From: Ixodes scapularis
Taxonomy: Eukaryota > Arthropoda > Arachnida > Ixodida > Ixodidae
NCBI RefSeq assembly: GCF_016920785.2
Contig: NW_024609835.1
Coordinates: forward strand, 78,730,795 to 78,794,794
Direction of reading: 5' to 3'
Length of the DNA stretch: 64,000 nucleotides
The number at the start of each line of letters is the position of its first letter. The stretch's first letter is position 1. A program made the position numbers and the translations under genes. Under the pieces are notes generated by a model that was given only the letters and a program-made list of their open reading frames with translations, searched no databases and had not been told where the DNA came from. Below, one piece after another: positions 11,119-23,503 of the stretch.

Positions 11119-11876
11119 ATGAATGCCGCTTACAACTCCCTGTAACGCAGAATTAGAGCGCAGCTCTTGAGGAGGAGGAGCGAAGGGCACTGGGGGGGTG
11201 GGTCAAGTGACCTCGAGTGGCGGGGGGGGTCACGTGACCTTGGGGGTTACGTGACAATTCTGATGACGTCATCAGTGACGTCACTGATGACGTCATTGGT
11301 GACGTCGTGATGATGATGATGACGATGCGGATGCCGATGGCGTCACTAATGACGTCATCAGTAATGATAACGATGACGATGCGACGTCATCCGTGACGTC
11401 ACTGATGGCGTCATCAGTGGCGATGACGTCAACGGGGGCCACGTGACCTCGGGGGGGGTCACGTGACCTTGGGAGGGGGGTCACGTGACCTGGGTAACCA
11501 TCGTGACTCTCGTGAGGGTAACCCTAGTAACCCTCGTGAGGGTGACTCTCGTGACCCTCGTGAGGGTAACTCTCGTGACCCTCGTGAGGATAATTCTCGT
11601 GACCCTCGTGAGGGTAACTCTCATAACCCTCGTGAGGGTAACTCTCATAACTCTCGTGACCCTCGTGAGGGTAGCCCTTTTGAGGGTAACTAACCCTCGT
11701 AACCCTCGTGAGGGTTACGAGGGTTACGAGGGTGACCCTCGTGAGAGTAACCCTTGTAACCCTCGTAACCCTCACGAGGGTTACGAGGGCTACTCGCGGT
11801 TACGCCGACGCCGACGGCGACGGCGACGGCGACGCCGCTCAAGCCGGGAACGGGCGCCTAAGAGCTGCGCTTTAAA
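11119..11876 (-). mobile_element. Family S copy 4 (both ends; three kinds of core)
   Basis: End A (cgcttacaactccctgtaac, then ttagagcgcagctcttgagg) is on the left and end B (ccgctcaagccgggaacggg, then cctaagagctgcgctttaaa) on the right, so it is inverted relative to copy 3. The core holds GTCACGTGAC units, TGATGACGTCATCAGTGACG units with gatgatgatgacgatg spacers, and a separate 24-bp array (11499-11700). It ends with a (GACGGC)n tract matching the family. Confidence 0.85.
11499..11790 (+). repeat. 24-bp tandem array, CCCTCGTGAGGGT
   Basis: Units such as ggtaactctcgtgaccctcg plus tgag repeat every 24 bp about seven times, then degrade into inverted gttacgaggg/ccctcgtaac blocks to 11790. Each unit contains the near-palindrome CCCTCGTGAGGG. 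The period is a multiple of three, which explains open frames with an 8-residue repeat. Confidence 0.88.
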
Positions 11877-14800
11877 AGAAATAAATGAAGGCTGTTTCGT
11901 TGAGTCCTTGCGCGACAGAACAAATGCAACTGGAATCTTTGTTTCATTTTATGTTGATCTTTTTACGGCCCCATACACTCAGGCGTGTCAATCTACAAAG
12001 GTCTTAACCGTCGAAAATATTTGACCACACAGAATATTCGAACTGCATAGATATTCCCCGCCCACAACATGGTATTCCATGAGTCTCAACAATCGAACAA
12101 CATATATTGTACGCAGCCCACGGTGCGCCCACGGTACGCAGCCCACGGAATCCGGCGTGTTTTGGGGCACATGTAGAAGAGAGCTGCTTTTTTGCACAGC
12201 TTCAAAGCAAGTGAACGTGCGTGTCTACCCGGGACCCGACCCTATTAGCTATTTTTCGCGAAGACCAGGAACATAGCCATGGGAAGGCTTTTTGGATATT
12301 ATCTCTACTGCAATAATCCTCCAAGAACGTCCAACTGCCCGCGTAGCGGGCTGCTTGACGTTCGTTCTCTTCGTTCGTTTCCTACGAAGGCCGAGCAGCA
12401 ACAAGCCCTGGTATTCTCTGGTTCTCACAGTGGAATATAACACACAAAGGGTAAGCATCCTAAGCATGCAAATAAAGTAAAAACTTCACAGAAAAGCCGG
12501 CGAACTCCAAATGCACAATGCAGGCGTGGAGTCACGCTGACCGGGTTTCCACAGCTCAGGCGGGTGGCAGAAATGTCTTGCTGATAGGGGTCACTCGATT
12601 CGCAAAATGGCGGTGGCCAGAGAGCTCTTTTTGCAAAGGTCCTCACGAAAATACAGAATAGTTCGGTAAAGCAGAGTCCGCTCAAGATAACCTAGACTCC
12701 ACCAAAAGAAAGAGCCTCGCCATTGATGTCAGACTCGCTGTCGGATACTCTGCGTCGTGGGAGCGCCGAGCAAATTGGATTCTGGCATCAGACCCGACAG
12801 CGCTTCGGGACATGTGCCGTTAAAACTCTTTGTGCCTAACGTAGTTTGCTCGCTCGATGAAGCTCCCGCTTCGTGGCGATCCATTGGGAAATCTTTAGGG
12901 GCTGGCAAACCAGTACGAGAACAAAGAGTAAACGCTTCTCGAAGGGGCGCCAAGTATTCGTGTTAGCAGCCAGAAACGGTCAAAATACCTGAAAAAGTTA
13001 AATATTATACGAATACCAAATAATTAAGACAATGCATTGAAAAAGTTGGACTTTTATGAAAGGTATTCAAATATAAAACAGAAACACAAGAGGTCTTATT
13101 AATATTTAGATGCCCTTCGACAAACGTTATGTTCCTAGAAAGAGTCTTCAAATATAATTTAAAAATCCCAAGCATAAAAACAAATTAAAAAAGCGCGATC
13201 TATTTGGTTATACCGGCTTTTTATTTTCGTACTTGGAGAGCCGCGGGTTTCAGACTAAGGAACCTAAATTTTTTTTGAAAAGTGTTTTAAGGCAATCAAA
13301 TTACGTCTTGTATTTTCATTGAGTGTACAAATGCACCTTGAAAGTTGCAATTTCTTTTTTCAGGTATACGTTTTTTGTGATTTTTCTTTGGATTTCAATA
13401 CATTTTGCGAGCATTTCTCACATCTTATTGCGCTAGCTGCCTCTTGGGATGCCTGAGCGTATCCAACTCGATACTCCGTAACGTGTGTGGGGATACGTGT
13501 GTTGTGAGCTGTACACGCAGTTTCTCCGTCCGAATGTGGAGGCCACACCGGTTAACCTAGCGGATACGGTCACTGGGAACCAGCGCTGTGATAACTGATT
13601 TTATATGCGAGTGACGTCAATGTACCAGAAAGATCGCGGCTGTTGCCGGGCGGTGCTGGGATCCTCAAGTTTTTATATTGTAAAGTGTGGATATAAACGG
13701 AGATGGTTCTTTGTTGGCCTCGGCTGCTTAGCGTGTCCCTCTCTCCGTCAAAGTTGGCCCGCTGTGGCGACAAAAGTGACAACATGTAAGTTTAACCGAA
13801 ATACAAAAAAAAAGATGTTTTTTTTTTTTTTTTAAGGTTGGCAAACAAAGTGGAAGCGTAGTGCACAATGGCAAAGAAATCAAGATATTCCCTTGTGTCA
13901 AAAGAGCCATTAAGGCGTTTCAAGCCCAAATATGTACTTTGTTCCATCTTGTAGGTAAGCGTGCTTCTTTATTTTTGATATATTGTTTTTCGCACAAACG
14001 TAACAAAGACTAGGGAAAATCTGTCGATATAGGTGCGTTTTTTATTAGGCACCAACTTGTACAAGTAACTGCCCCAGCAGCACACTTCTCCGGCTCATAC
14101 TTGGGACAGTTTTGGCGCAAGCTTGTGCCAGGATTGAGCCAAGTGGGCTCTAGCTCGCTCCAGTCTGGTCTAAGCCTGGGCCGAGGAAGTATGCGACTTG
14201 GGTGGGAGTGTTTGTCTGAATTTGATCAATACTTCACGCGTGGCCTGCATGCCTTGGTGATTTATTCTTCTTATGAATTTATTGTTGGGGGGTTTTCGTG
14301 CTGAAAAAAAAATCACCGCCTTGCGAGAACATAGTATTAACTTAGACTGCGTGAAAAACACTGCAATGGCTGGGGCGCGCGAGCGCACTGAGACGTAGTT
14401 CAAGACAACGTTGGTTCAAGCGTCACCTCGCTAGCGCGAAGGCTTTCGTCGTGTTTTTTTTTTCATATAGTGAAAGGCACTGCTTTTCTTAAGTCATCAC
14501 TGGTTTGAGTGAAGGATAAGCACTCACGATATCCTAAGGTTAATTAAGTGGCCGCGAGAGAGTGTAAAAAGGAACAATTGGCAACTCCCCTAAATGAGGA
14601 GACATGAAAGCACCCGTCGTTTTCAGTACCGCTCTATATTTAAAGCTTACAAGGAAAAACAAATACCCGTCAAGAGTGGCCGGAGCGACCGGAGGTCAGC
14701 GGATTGGTTTGCGATTTTTTTATGCAACTGCCGAGCGATTTCAGAGGAGTAGAGTATGTCGGCACCTTTCTGGGGCCGACTGAACACCAAGATAGATGTG

Positions 14801-15919
14801 CGAGCGTCTCATTCATTGAGCACAAGTTCCATGGTACGTGACATTGTAGGCACTAAAATATTTTGGTGATGCCAATTCTCATAGATATAAAATACTCAAA
14901 CAGGCGAGCTGTTGACAATTCAACTTTTGAGAAACCTTGAGACTGAGGAAAACAGGAAGAAGGGGACACCACAAACAGTCTCAAACAAAGCTACTGTTTA
15001 TCCGGCAGCCACACGTTAAATAGCTTTCCCTCATCGCCACTGGTGAACACCAAGTCCCCCGGAAAAAGGAAAGCCCAATGATCACTCACCACATATCCCG
15101 CCACACATCCCGCCGTTTCATATAGGTGTGATAATCACGGGCTACCAAACGCATCAGGAATGCTGACGCCTGGCAATAGTAAAACGAAGAAGGAAGACAC
15201 TCCTAAAAACAATGAAACTGCCACAGGATTGTTTACAAGTCCCCGTACCGACGGGAGACGGTCTTTTTTTATTTTTGTTTCCTTATCGACAAAAACGCGA
15301 TGTTTCCAGAGTTTTGTATGTTTTTGGACTTCGGGGGAGGCAGTGAGGCATCTCAATCAATCCAGTGTTCAGAAATATCACCCTACAACGCGCGCCCGCG
15401 CCTTGCTGCGCCCTTCCCAAAGGTCACGTGACTATGTCACAGTGTTGGACTCACTTCGATGGCTCGTAGCTTCCTCTGTGGTCTATCGCAAGGTAAAACG
15501 AAGTATTATTTTGTGTGTTTCAATGATAATGCCAATAAGTGTGGAGAAAACGAGTATTAACGTTAAAACTGCATGAGACTCCAGCGGCGAACACGCTTTC
15601 GAACTATTTAACAACTAGTCTAGAATAAAATAGATCGTTCAGGAGAAAGATGGTTTATATCTAAATAGCAACATTTTTCTTTGTACCCAGGAAACATTCT
15701 AACATCTCATTCTCAGCTTTCTTTTTGAACCGAAAATAAAAACGCATTGGGAACGCTTAAGCGGTCACCGAAACTATAAAAACCTAAACCGCAAAACAGG
15801 TATGTGAGTGATTTTGATTTTATAGCGGTAACGGTAACCATGGCCGTAATTGTAACCAAACTGTTATTGTTTTCGGTTTCAGCACCTGATTTTAACTGAG
15901 TGTGGGACAAGATACTCGA
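11877..15919. other. About 4 kb with no gene recognised
   Basis: Mixed-composition DNA without detectable TIR elements or domain-bearing frames. Frames of 60-138 codons exist (for example plus 15160-15576 and minus 12425-12685) but show no motif, repeat conservation or splice context I can defend. A gtaagt donor-like site occurs near 13786 and a CACGTG near 15425, both isolated. If a host gene crosses the window, this is one of the places it could hide. Confidence 0.4.
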
Positions 15920-17020
15920 CAAATGATTTACAAAAAGTTACTAAATACCTGCTTCAAAAGGAATTTAGACTGCTCAAGTTAATGTTCTTGAAAAGTATCT
16001 TGATGAGGATACAAATACTTAGAAATGTAATTCAGTTACTTTTGAAAATACTTATTCAGCAAAGCATAATTTTGTTTCGACTTGAAGGATACTAGAACGC
16101 TTAGTTTTAAATGAACAGATGCAGGCAACACAAAATTAAAGTGAAATTTTATGCAACCTTAGTAGAGGAGTTCAGTGATCACTGGTGCATGTTGCATGAC
16201 GGCATTTTTCAGACAAATGAGCAAAAAGAGCTTATTCTACCTGGTCACATTGCCAAAAATCACTTATTTTGGTATTTTTTATTTACACATTGGACGTACC
16301 GTTTCACTAGGCACAGTAGTCGCTATACCCGGAGTTCAAGTTGACCAAGTTTTATATATGCAAAATAATAATTGAATAGCATGGAGGACTCAGGTTTAAT
16401 AGGCATGGCACTTACCGCGCCTTCTTCAAGCAGGGTACCACAAACACTGCACGCAGAAAGATATGACTAAGCTCCTGAAAGAAAGGTAGGGGACACCGAG
16501 AAGCACTGCTGTCTTTCTCGCGATTGTCGACTTTATTCTTTTCGCCATACTATTCTCCAGCAGCCCGTGAGGACTGTACCCAACGTACAGTTCCCGAAAG
16601 TAACTGAAATTCTTGACTTAGCCGAGTCGAAAATCGAAATGCACAAAGCAAAACAAAAGTTCACTCTTTTTCTGGTGCCCTCTTCTTATTTTCTTTCATA
16701 TATTATTTTCTTGGCCTTTATAGTCCAGATCATTCTTCTCAGTTTCTTTCCTGTTCAATGTTTGGTCGTTTCTACCTCAAGTTTCCCATCGGTTCGACTC
16801 TAGGCTTCGGTATTCCCGTAAAATATTGCCGCGACAAACTTTTTTTTTAATATTGGAAATTGTCTTTGAGATAATTAGTACAAGATACTGAGAACTGTGA
16901 TTAAGATAAAGTATTAAATACTCTAGTCGATCAAATATATTTGCAAGATACCAAATGACTACCATAAAGCAATCGAAATACAATATCTTGAGAAGCGTAT
17001 TTCAGATAGACGCAAGTCTC
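15920..17020. repeat. Possible TIR element with GTATCTT/AAGATAC ends
   Basis: The left side (15930-16075: ttaatgttcttgaaaagtatcttg, gatacaaatactt) and right side (16850-17015: aagatactgagaac, caagataccaaatgac, cagatagacgcaagtct) share short inverted motifs. They resemble the GTAAC-rich ends of the 8-bp-TSD family at 17890. Exact termini and a target duplication could not be fixed, so this is tentative. Confidence 0.3.
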
Positions 17021-17401
17021 TAAATTTAACCACGCCGATTCGAGTTCTCACGCGCAGCGAGTGGAAAATCCAGAGGCCACATCCTTTATGGTCGCACCAC
17101 GAAAATCTCTACATTTACGTCTACACCACGTTTCTTATGGCAACGCCAGCAAGCTTCGGTAAGAAGAAACTGAAATAAATGTTTTGATATTATTATCGAA
17201 GCTATGCGTGAACAGTAAACCGTAGTGGCGTTTTGTTCGTCTATGCCTGCTCAACAGTTTGTCAGTATGCTCGCGTAGAGTGCCTGAATTATGAACACAG
17301 TATTGTTTTATGGCCTTTTTTTTTCGCGACACCGTTAGCCGGAACATGACACCGGCGCTTATTCGCATTTTACTTCAAAAGAATGTTGTACCACATTGTA
17401 C

Positions 17402-17569
17402 CAGTGGCACAGCCAGGAATCTTTTTCGGGTGGGGGAGGGGGGGGGGGGCGGAAGGGAAGAGGGAAGAGGAGGGGGAGGGGGAGGGAGAGGGCAAATATT
17501 GTGTATATTGTAGGGTCGACTGAATTTTGAGAAGCTGAAAAGCCTCATACCCCCCTGACTACACCAGTG
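17402..17569 (+). mobile_element. 168-bp MITE, hAT-type, perfect 8-bp TSD
   Basis: The TIRs are CAGTGGCACAGCCAGG on the left and, in reverse complement, CACTGGTGTAGTCAGG on the right. The octamer CATTGTAC flanks both sides exactly (17394-17401 and 17570-17577). The interior is dominated by a G-rich tract (ggaggggg repeats, 17430-17495). An 8-bp TSD with CA-starting TIRs is the hAT signature. Non-coding. Confidence 0.9.
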
Positions 17570-17889
17570 CATTGTACTCCTTGACATTGTCCCAAAAGAG
17601 AACTGCCCTCTACCGTAGTGGTTTTGATAATCTCCTTTCACTTAGGGGGAAAAAACAACTTGTGATTGCTTGTTCGCGTTAACAGTGTCGCGCTCTGCAC
17701 ATTCAGAACATGACAGAGGTTACTTTTGTACGTATACTGCACGCCCCTGCGGTCATGGGGCATGAGCTGCGACTTTTGGCGGCATTTATCAAGAAGTGAA
17801 ATGGTCGGATTCGTAGTTTCAATCGGCACTCAGCGCCTGCAAGTGCACACGTGTGGTCGTGGCTTTGACAACATGGCCGCAGAAAGTAT

Positions 17890-18676
17890 CAGGCATGTAC
17901 ACGTTACCCCCGAAACGTAACTAAATACCGTTACTCCTTACTCGCTCAAAAAGTAACTAAATATGTTACTGGTTACCAATTTTCAAAAAGAACGCGTTAC
18001 TTTACCTCCAAACTAACCAGTTACTATTCTCGTTATTTTGACGACCAAATACGCAGCTGATTTTCTTTCACGGTTTATGTTTGTTTTGTTTTTTTTCAGC
18101 AGTCGTTGCACTTCAAAAGTAGCAAGTTTTTATCAATTATGTTTCCCCGCTTCCTTGAGAATACGTCTCCGCCGAAGCTGAAGGGTTGTTCAACTGATAA
18201 GTTTGAAGAAACGGCAGTGTTGTGCATCATGAAGAGCTTCCCAATTTGGGGTTCCCCTATCTCCTTTGGTTTCTCTGCTTCTAAAGTTTTAAGCTGACAA
18301 CTGGTTCTGAGCCTTCCCGTGTTGGCAAACTCCGGGTTCACATTCCGTCTGTATACGATTTTAGAAGGTTCACGTTTCTAAAAGCGTGAAAGGCATGTTC
18401 AGCGCAGAGTTCAACTAAGGTGTTCAGCGATAAACGTTGCCACATAGTCATACTGTTTAGTTGTTTTTCGAGTTGCCCATCTGCCTTTGCCGCAAAAGAC
18501 GCCTACTCAGGTTAGAAATAAATGTTTCAACGGCGATGTACATGTAACTCGTCAAAAGTAACGAAATTTTGTTCCTCGTTACTTGGCTCTAAAGTAACTG
18601 TGTGCGTTACTCGTTACTGAATAAAGTAACTAGGTAGAAGTAACTCGTTACCAGTAACGAGTTAAGTAGTAGTCTG
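17890..18676. mobile_element. GTAAC-rich TIR element, copy A (8-bp TSD)
   Basis: The left end, CAGGCATGTACACGTTAC, and right end, ending tagtagtctg, frame 787 bp whose terminal 100-150 bp are packed with gttac/gtaac motifs in both orientations. Flanking octamers gaaagtat (17882-17889) and gaaagtac (18677-18684) match at 7 of 8 positions. Same family as 28452-29151, 35308-43812 and 50618-52243. No coding sequence; a hAT-like relationship is inferred from TSD length. Confidence 0.85.
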
Positions 18677-18829
18677 GAAAGTACAGCCTCAAACTCTGAT
18701 TCGAAATACGTTAAATATTGGAAGGAACGATAAAAAAAAGAACAGCGCGAAGGTAGACCACTCGTGCCGGGCAAGTTTCAGTGCCTTTCAAAATAGATGG
18801 AACATATCTTCTTATTTTCTTTACTGAGG

Positions 18830-19151
18830 CACTCTAAAAAAAAAAAAAAAAAAAAAACCTGCGTCTACTTTTCCGCACAGCACTTGCTAAGCCAATCACC
18901 GCAAGTTACGGAGACAGCTCAGCGAATGACGATGCCGAAACATATGTCTAGATTAAAAAAACGCAGTCTGAGTTTTGACTTTAAGCAATGCAAGTGTGAC
19001 GTTTTGTACTGCCTAATGCCCCAACTCAGACTGCGTTTTTTGTTTGTCTAAACATCACCATCGTAACTCGCTGAGCTGCCTCCGTAAGTTGCGGTGATTG
19101 GCTCTCCCAGTACTGTGTAAGAAAGTAGACGCACGGGCTTCTTTTAGAGTG
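18830..19151. mobile_element. Fold-back MITE, copy 3
   Basis: The same palindromic unit as at 1553 and 1906: CACTCTAAAA at the left, with an expanded A-run, and tttagagtg at the right followed by TA (19152-19153). The left flank is gg rather than ta, probably a later change. The arms again contain gccaatcaccgcaag and cttgcggtgattggct-like segments. Confidence 0.82.
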
Positions 19152-19548
19152 TACCTTAGAAGTAGATATGGCACCTATGACACGCAAAAACGTCTATTTA
19201 AACTCATTTCATAAAACCTCCTGCGAGCAGGCCATAATGTTATGTTATTGGTCCTGAAAACGTAAGGTTCACTTGGTTCTTAGGGGTATTTTATTCTCTT
19301 AATACAATTGACAACTTTCTAATGAACTTAGATTTACTGTTTTTTCTCAAAAATGAAGTGCTGCTTTGGAGGTAGTAATAATGGATCTAATAAATTAAAA
19401 ATGCTTCCCCATCTTGATCTCAGCACCACATGATTGGGGCTCGTCCGCTTCTACTGTTGACTTAGTAGTAATTTGTTTTTAAAGTTAGTTCAACTACAAT
19501 ACCGCACTTGTGGCTAGTCTCCAGCGTTTTAACATGCCACTATTTGTT
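19152..19548. other. No gene recognised
   Basis: AT-rich spacer of about 400 bp before family S copy 5. Nothing identifiable. Confidence 0.4.
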
Positions 19549-20150
19549 TTAGAGCGCAGATCTTAGGCGCCCATGTTCGGCTTCAGCGGCGTCACCATCG
19601 GCGTCGGCGTCTGCGTAACCACGTGTCGCATTAGGGAACGTTTCCCATGATGACGTTGCGAGGCTCACGAGTGACGTCATAGGTGACGTCACCGCGCGTT
19701 GCATTATGGCTTAATTTCCCCGCTAAATTTAGCGCAAAAATTCCCCAATGAATGTAGCGAAAAAACAATTACCCGCTAAATTTAGCGGAAAAATTTCCCC
19801 GATTTTCCCACCAAGATTCGCGGAAAAATTTTCCCGCTAAATTAAGAGGAAAATATTTTCCTCTAAATTTAGCGGAAGAACTTCCCCTCTAAAATTTTCC
19901 CCACTGAATTTAGCGGGGAATACAGCAGAAAAATTGGTCGCTAAATTTAGCGGGAAACTTTTTCCACTAAATTTGGCGGGAAATTTAACAAAAATTTCCC
20001 GCTAAATGGGAAGGGAGCAGGAGAGGAGGAGTCGAGGGTACGGATGAAGAGGAGGGGCATACCCTCCTCTTTGTACCTTTCCCCTCCTCCTCCTCCTCAA
20101 GAGCTGCACCGTAATTTGGCGTTAGAGGGGATTGTAAACGTTTCATTTTT
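19549..20150 (+). mobile_element. Family S copy 5 (both ends; TAAATTTAGCGG core)
   Basis: End B (ttttagagcgcagatcttag, then gcgcccatgttcggcttcag), a short GCGTCGGCGTC tract, ccgcgcgttgcattatgg and GTGACGTCAC motifs lead into a core based on CCGCTAAATTTAGCGG (19720-20005). The right end has ctcctcctcctcaagagctg and ggcgttagaggggattgtaa, matching end A. Same outer design as copies 3 and 4 with a completely different core. Confidence 0.85.
19718..20008 (+). repeat. Array of TAAATTTAGCGG palindromes
   Basis: About ten degenerate units of roughly 26 bp, each centred on gctaaatttagc with ggaaaaatttcccc spacers. CCGCTAAATTTAGCGG is a perfect dyad. The same array type is much longer in copy 6 (23645-24470). 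Confidence 0.85.
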
Positions 20151-21787
20151 TTTGTTTTGTTGTTTTGTGCTGCGACGCAGAAACAGTTGTTTCGTGCCGT
20201 CTAATTTTAGTGATCTCGTAATTGTTCGCATGTTTCCTGACGTAATTGTTCGCATGTTTCCTGACTTGAACTGATATCCATCGGTTCAAGCTAGTGACAC
20301 CTCCACAATTGCTATTCCTTTGCGTTGTAATATGTAAATAAAGCGTTTGTTTTTTCTGAAGATGGCTGAATCACCACCCCAAGAAAGCTTTTTCTATGAA
20401 TGAAAAAAAAAATGATGACTTTTCTTTTCATGTAGACCTATTACTGAACCCGTGTTGGACCATATTTTCTCATTTCAAAATCTCATTTCAAAATATTAAA
20501 AGTTATTCTACTAAAATCGGACACAAGAACTACTATTTTATGTGCTTGATATATATTACCCAATTTTTTTCAGATGTGGTGTTTGTGCCACATACGCCAA
20601 TGTTTATGTACATTCATGCCGTGCTTTAACATCTCTGGAGAGAAACTTTTTCCGTGACCAAGTAATGATCATACTCTTTTTTCTAAATGACAGCACCCGG
20701 TTAATCAATGGAAAAAATTCTATTAGCCCTCGCAAAAATTAAGTTTATAACATTCATTCTAATACAAAGAGGGGAGTGGTTCACTTTGAGGCACTAATCA
20801 GTTGCTTTTCCCCCGAATATGATGGTGTATGTGAAGAAGCAAGGTTCAGTCTGGTGGAAGTAACATATTTCGCAAGTCTCTTAATTTGAAAATATGCAAG
20901 GGGAAAGCGAGCACGGCACAGGACTCTTGCGTTGGTCCCTGCATAATTGGCGAAGCCAGCCGCCCGCCTTACTTGAACCCAATGGCACTGTCAACCGACA
21001 GCTAGGACTCTGGCAATTAGATAGTCCGAGCGCCTTTGGCGCCTGGCATAATTACGCAATTATTCCTTGGATTAGAGGCGACGTTGCCTGGATTCGAGAC
21101 AGATCTATCTGCGCACTTCCCTAGGCAAGCAAAAAACTATACATTTTACGTGGATGTGTGCTAAGTGCGGGAGGGGAGCGCTATGGGGGAGTGAATTTAG
21201 ATGGCCCCTTAAAGGTTCCCTCTTTTCATTCTAGATAAGTGGCGACACAGTCACTGGCACATTCAGAATCGTCAGCTTAATCGATAACGACGGAGTCTTA
21301 TACTGGGATTCTTTTTGCCCCTGTTTTTCCGGCGAAAGCCAAATTCACCCTTTGCGGTACATTCGGCATAGGTGCCTCGTAGACATAAAGCACCCACTGC
21401 TCACGGCGTAGTGAATGTGAGCTCAGCAATAACCAAATTTGTACTAGAAACGTATTCTTTGTTAAATATTTGCATTGGCTGCGTTTACAGAAACTGACTC
21501 GACAGTGCTAACAACGTCACTGAAACAAACACGCCTGGGATGCCGTGTGACAAGCAATTCCAGAAATTGTTGGGATAAGCAATTACAAGCCCTTACCCAT
21601 GTTGTTCTTTGTCTATTATTGGTCGGTCACAATGTGACGTGATAGACTCACCCACGTGAATTATCAGCTGGCTGCTCTGCAGCACATAAAGCACAGTTTC
21701 CCTGAGAGCTACTGGATCGTTCCTCGAGCTCCAGTAACTGCAAGCGGAAATGCCTGAAACAGTCATTAAACTGTGTTTGTACTCTTA
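20151..21787. other. No gene recognised
   Basis: Unassigned 1.6 kb. A tandem 22-bp duplication (aattgttcgcatgtttcctg, 20218-20264) is visible. The frame at 20894-21124 is short and featureless. The end of the stretch (cattaaactgtgtttgtact, about 21764) resembles the R-U5 region of an LTR, but no partner LTR was found. Confidence 0.4.
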
Positions 21788-23220
21788 AGGGCTTTTTATA
21801 CTCCAACGTAACGTCAACGAGCGGACGCGCTCGTTCAAGCGCGCTGACGCTGTCTGCGAACGGGGTGTCTATACTCCAACGTCAAGTTGAACGCGGCGCA
21901 GCGTAGCTCACGATGGGCTTGGACATGCTCTATGTTCAACTTTGGACGACGACGTCGCCGACGGAGGATATCCCAGAAGCACTCGCGCCAATGCCTCATT
22001 CCGGAATCCGGTTGGCGGGGTCGTCGGGGCCAGTCGGAGTGTGCGAGATGCTCATTTCTGGGATCTGAACCTGTCGTTCTTGCCGTCGTGTGCCATTTTT
22101 GTGTTCCCGTGTTGGTGTGCGTTTTTAACGTTCGTGCGCTTGACTGGGCGAGCGTGTGCGTAGACGTGGCCACGTGGACCGCTTTGAGGATACGCAACCC
22201 TCGATTCTCGATTGGCCTATCGACCTACCGAGCCTTTGGTCGTGGGCCGTGGTGTTGGGCTGCCGGCAAAAGTGGAAGCTCGATGACGCGCCAAAGGTAG
22301 GGTTAATTATAATTAAGGATGACCTAATGTGTGTGCTATTTATAATCATGTGCTATTCGCACTCACCTGCAGTCATTCCCGATCAAAGAAAGCATCGTCG
22401 AATGTACGGGAACAGTGGACACAGTGAAACCTCTGAATTATTTAGCCGTTCAGAAATTATCAGTTGAGCTGTCTCAGCTTGTAAACGATCTCAGCTTGTA
22501 AACGATAATAGCAGTACGCGATGACAGTTGGACTGAATCGTACATTGTTTGTATAGGGTTTGTAAAGTCCGTTAGAATTTCGAACGCGCACATGGCGTAA
22601 TTTAGGTATCGTCCGCTCTCTTCATTGTCCGTTTCTTAAGTCAGCGTGAAAGTCTACTATGATGATAACACACCAGCTATCTGTCAGAAAAAGGTCTCTG
22701 TAAAATATCGGGTGCATTGATTTCATTGGAGCATTCCGGCAAAATCGCCGGAGTCGCTTGGCATGATTCCGGCGAACCTGCGAAGCAGCTAGGTTCGACA
22801 AACGCAATATCGGGCGCTTTTTTTTTTTTTTTGTTTTGACGTTTGTGTGACGCTTAGGAGAAAATAAATGTTGGTTTACAATTCGTTAACGCCATCATTT
22901 GCTTGCTTTTGGACTGCTAACCGCTACCCCGAATGGTTGTTTTGAAGCGTGACATGACAACACGAGGACAAACCACACTGACCGATTGCCTCTAGGCTAG
23001 GTGGCGCAAGCTACCGCCCATGGATCACCCGTAGAGACTATGCGGTTGCTACGTAGACCCGCATGCGCAAAGTGGGGCAGTTTGTCTGGGCGCGGTGGAC
23101 CAGCGTTGGTCTACGCTGGACTGTAAACACCATCGTTCGGGCGCTTCTCCGCGACGCGTAGTGGCCGACGAACGTCGGTCTGCGCCGGCGCGCGTTGCGT
23201 TAGTCGACGTAAAGAGCCTT
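21788..23220. mobile_element. 1.4-kb TIR element with 3-bp TTA target sites
   Basis: The left end, AGGGCTTTTTATACTCCAAC, and right end, which in reverse complement starts AAGGCTCTTTACGTCGAC, are flanked by TTA (21785-21787 and 23221-23223). The left terminal motif tatactccaacgt recurs at 21870. Several overlapping frames (for example minus 21835-22197 and plus 21887-22300) have no recognised domain. A 3-bp T-N-A duplication recalls PIF/Harbinger; inference only. Confidence 0.6.
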
Positions 23221-23503
23221 TTAGTATAAGGCAGTGGATCCCAAGCATGGAACTGTCGCGGACCCCTTGGGGACCCGCCAAAAAGGGGGGAGAGTCTCGA
23301 TGCCAGCGGCGCAAAGGAAACGGGAAGGGGGTATGAAGTAGGTCAACTAATTACGGCATAAATGGGCATCTTTTTGTGTTATAAACACGAAAAATGAGAA
23401 TCATCAAGTTAAATTGTGTATGGACGGATAAATGGTAACGGCTGTATCCTATATAATGGGCGATAGCACGCCTCCTCGCCAGGGTTAAGAAACACTTTTT
23501 TCT

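Noticed and set aside
9945..11790. CRISPR-like repeat-spacer appearance
   Set aside because: Spacers are themselves repeated and low-complexity, units are short and palindromic, the setting is eukaryotic repeat DNA, and no cas genes are present.
11463..12024. Frames of 76-179 codons with 8-residue repeats
   Set aside because: By-product of a 24-bp DNA repeat inside family S copy 4.
20894..21124. 76-codon frame as a small gene
   Set aside because: No motif, no partner copy and no regulatory context.
22800..22950. Host gene signal suggested by AATAAA and poly(T) near 22820-22870
   Set aside because: It lies inside the TTA-flanked TIR element and has no upstream coding exon.
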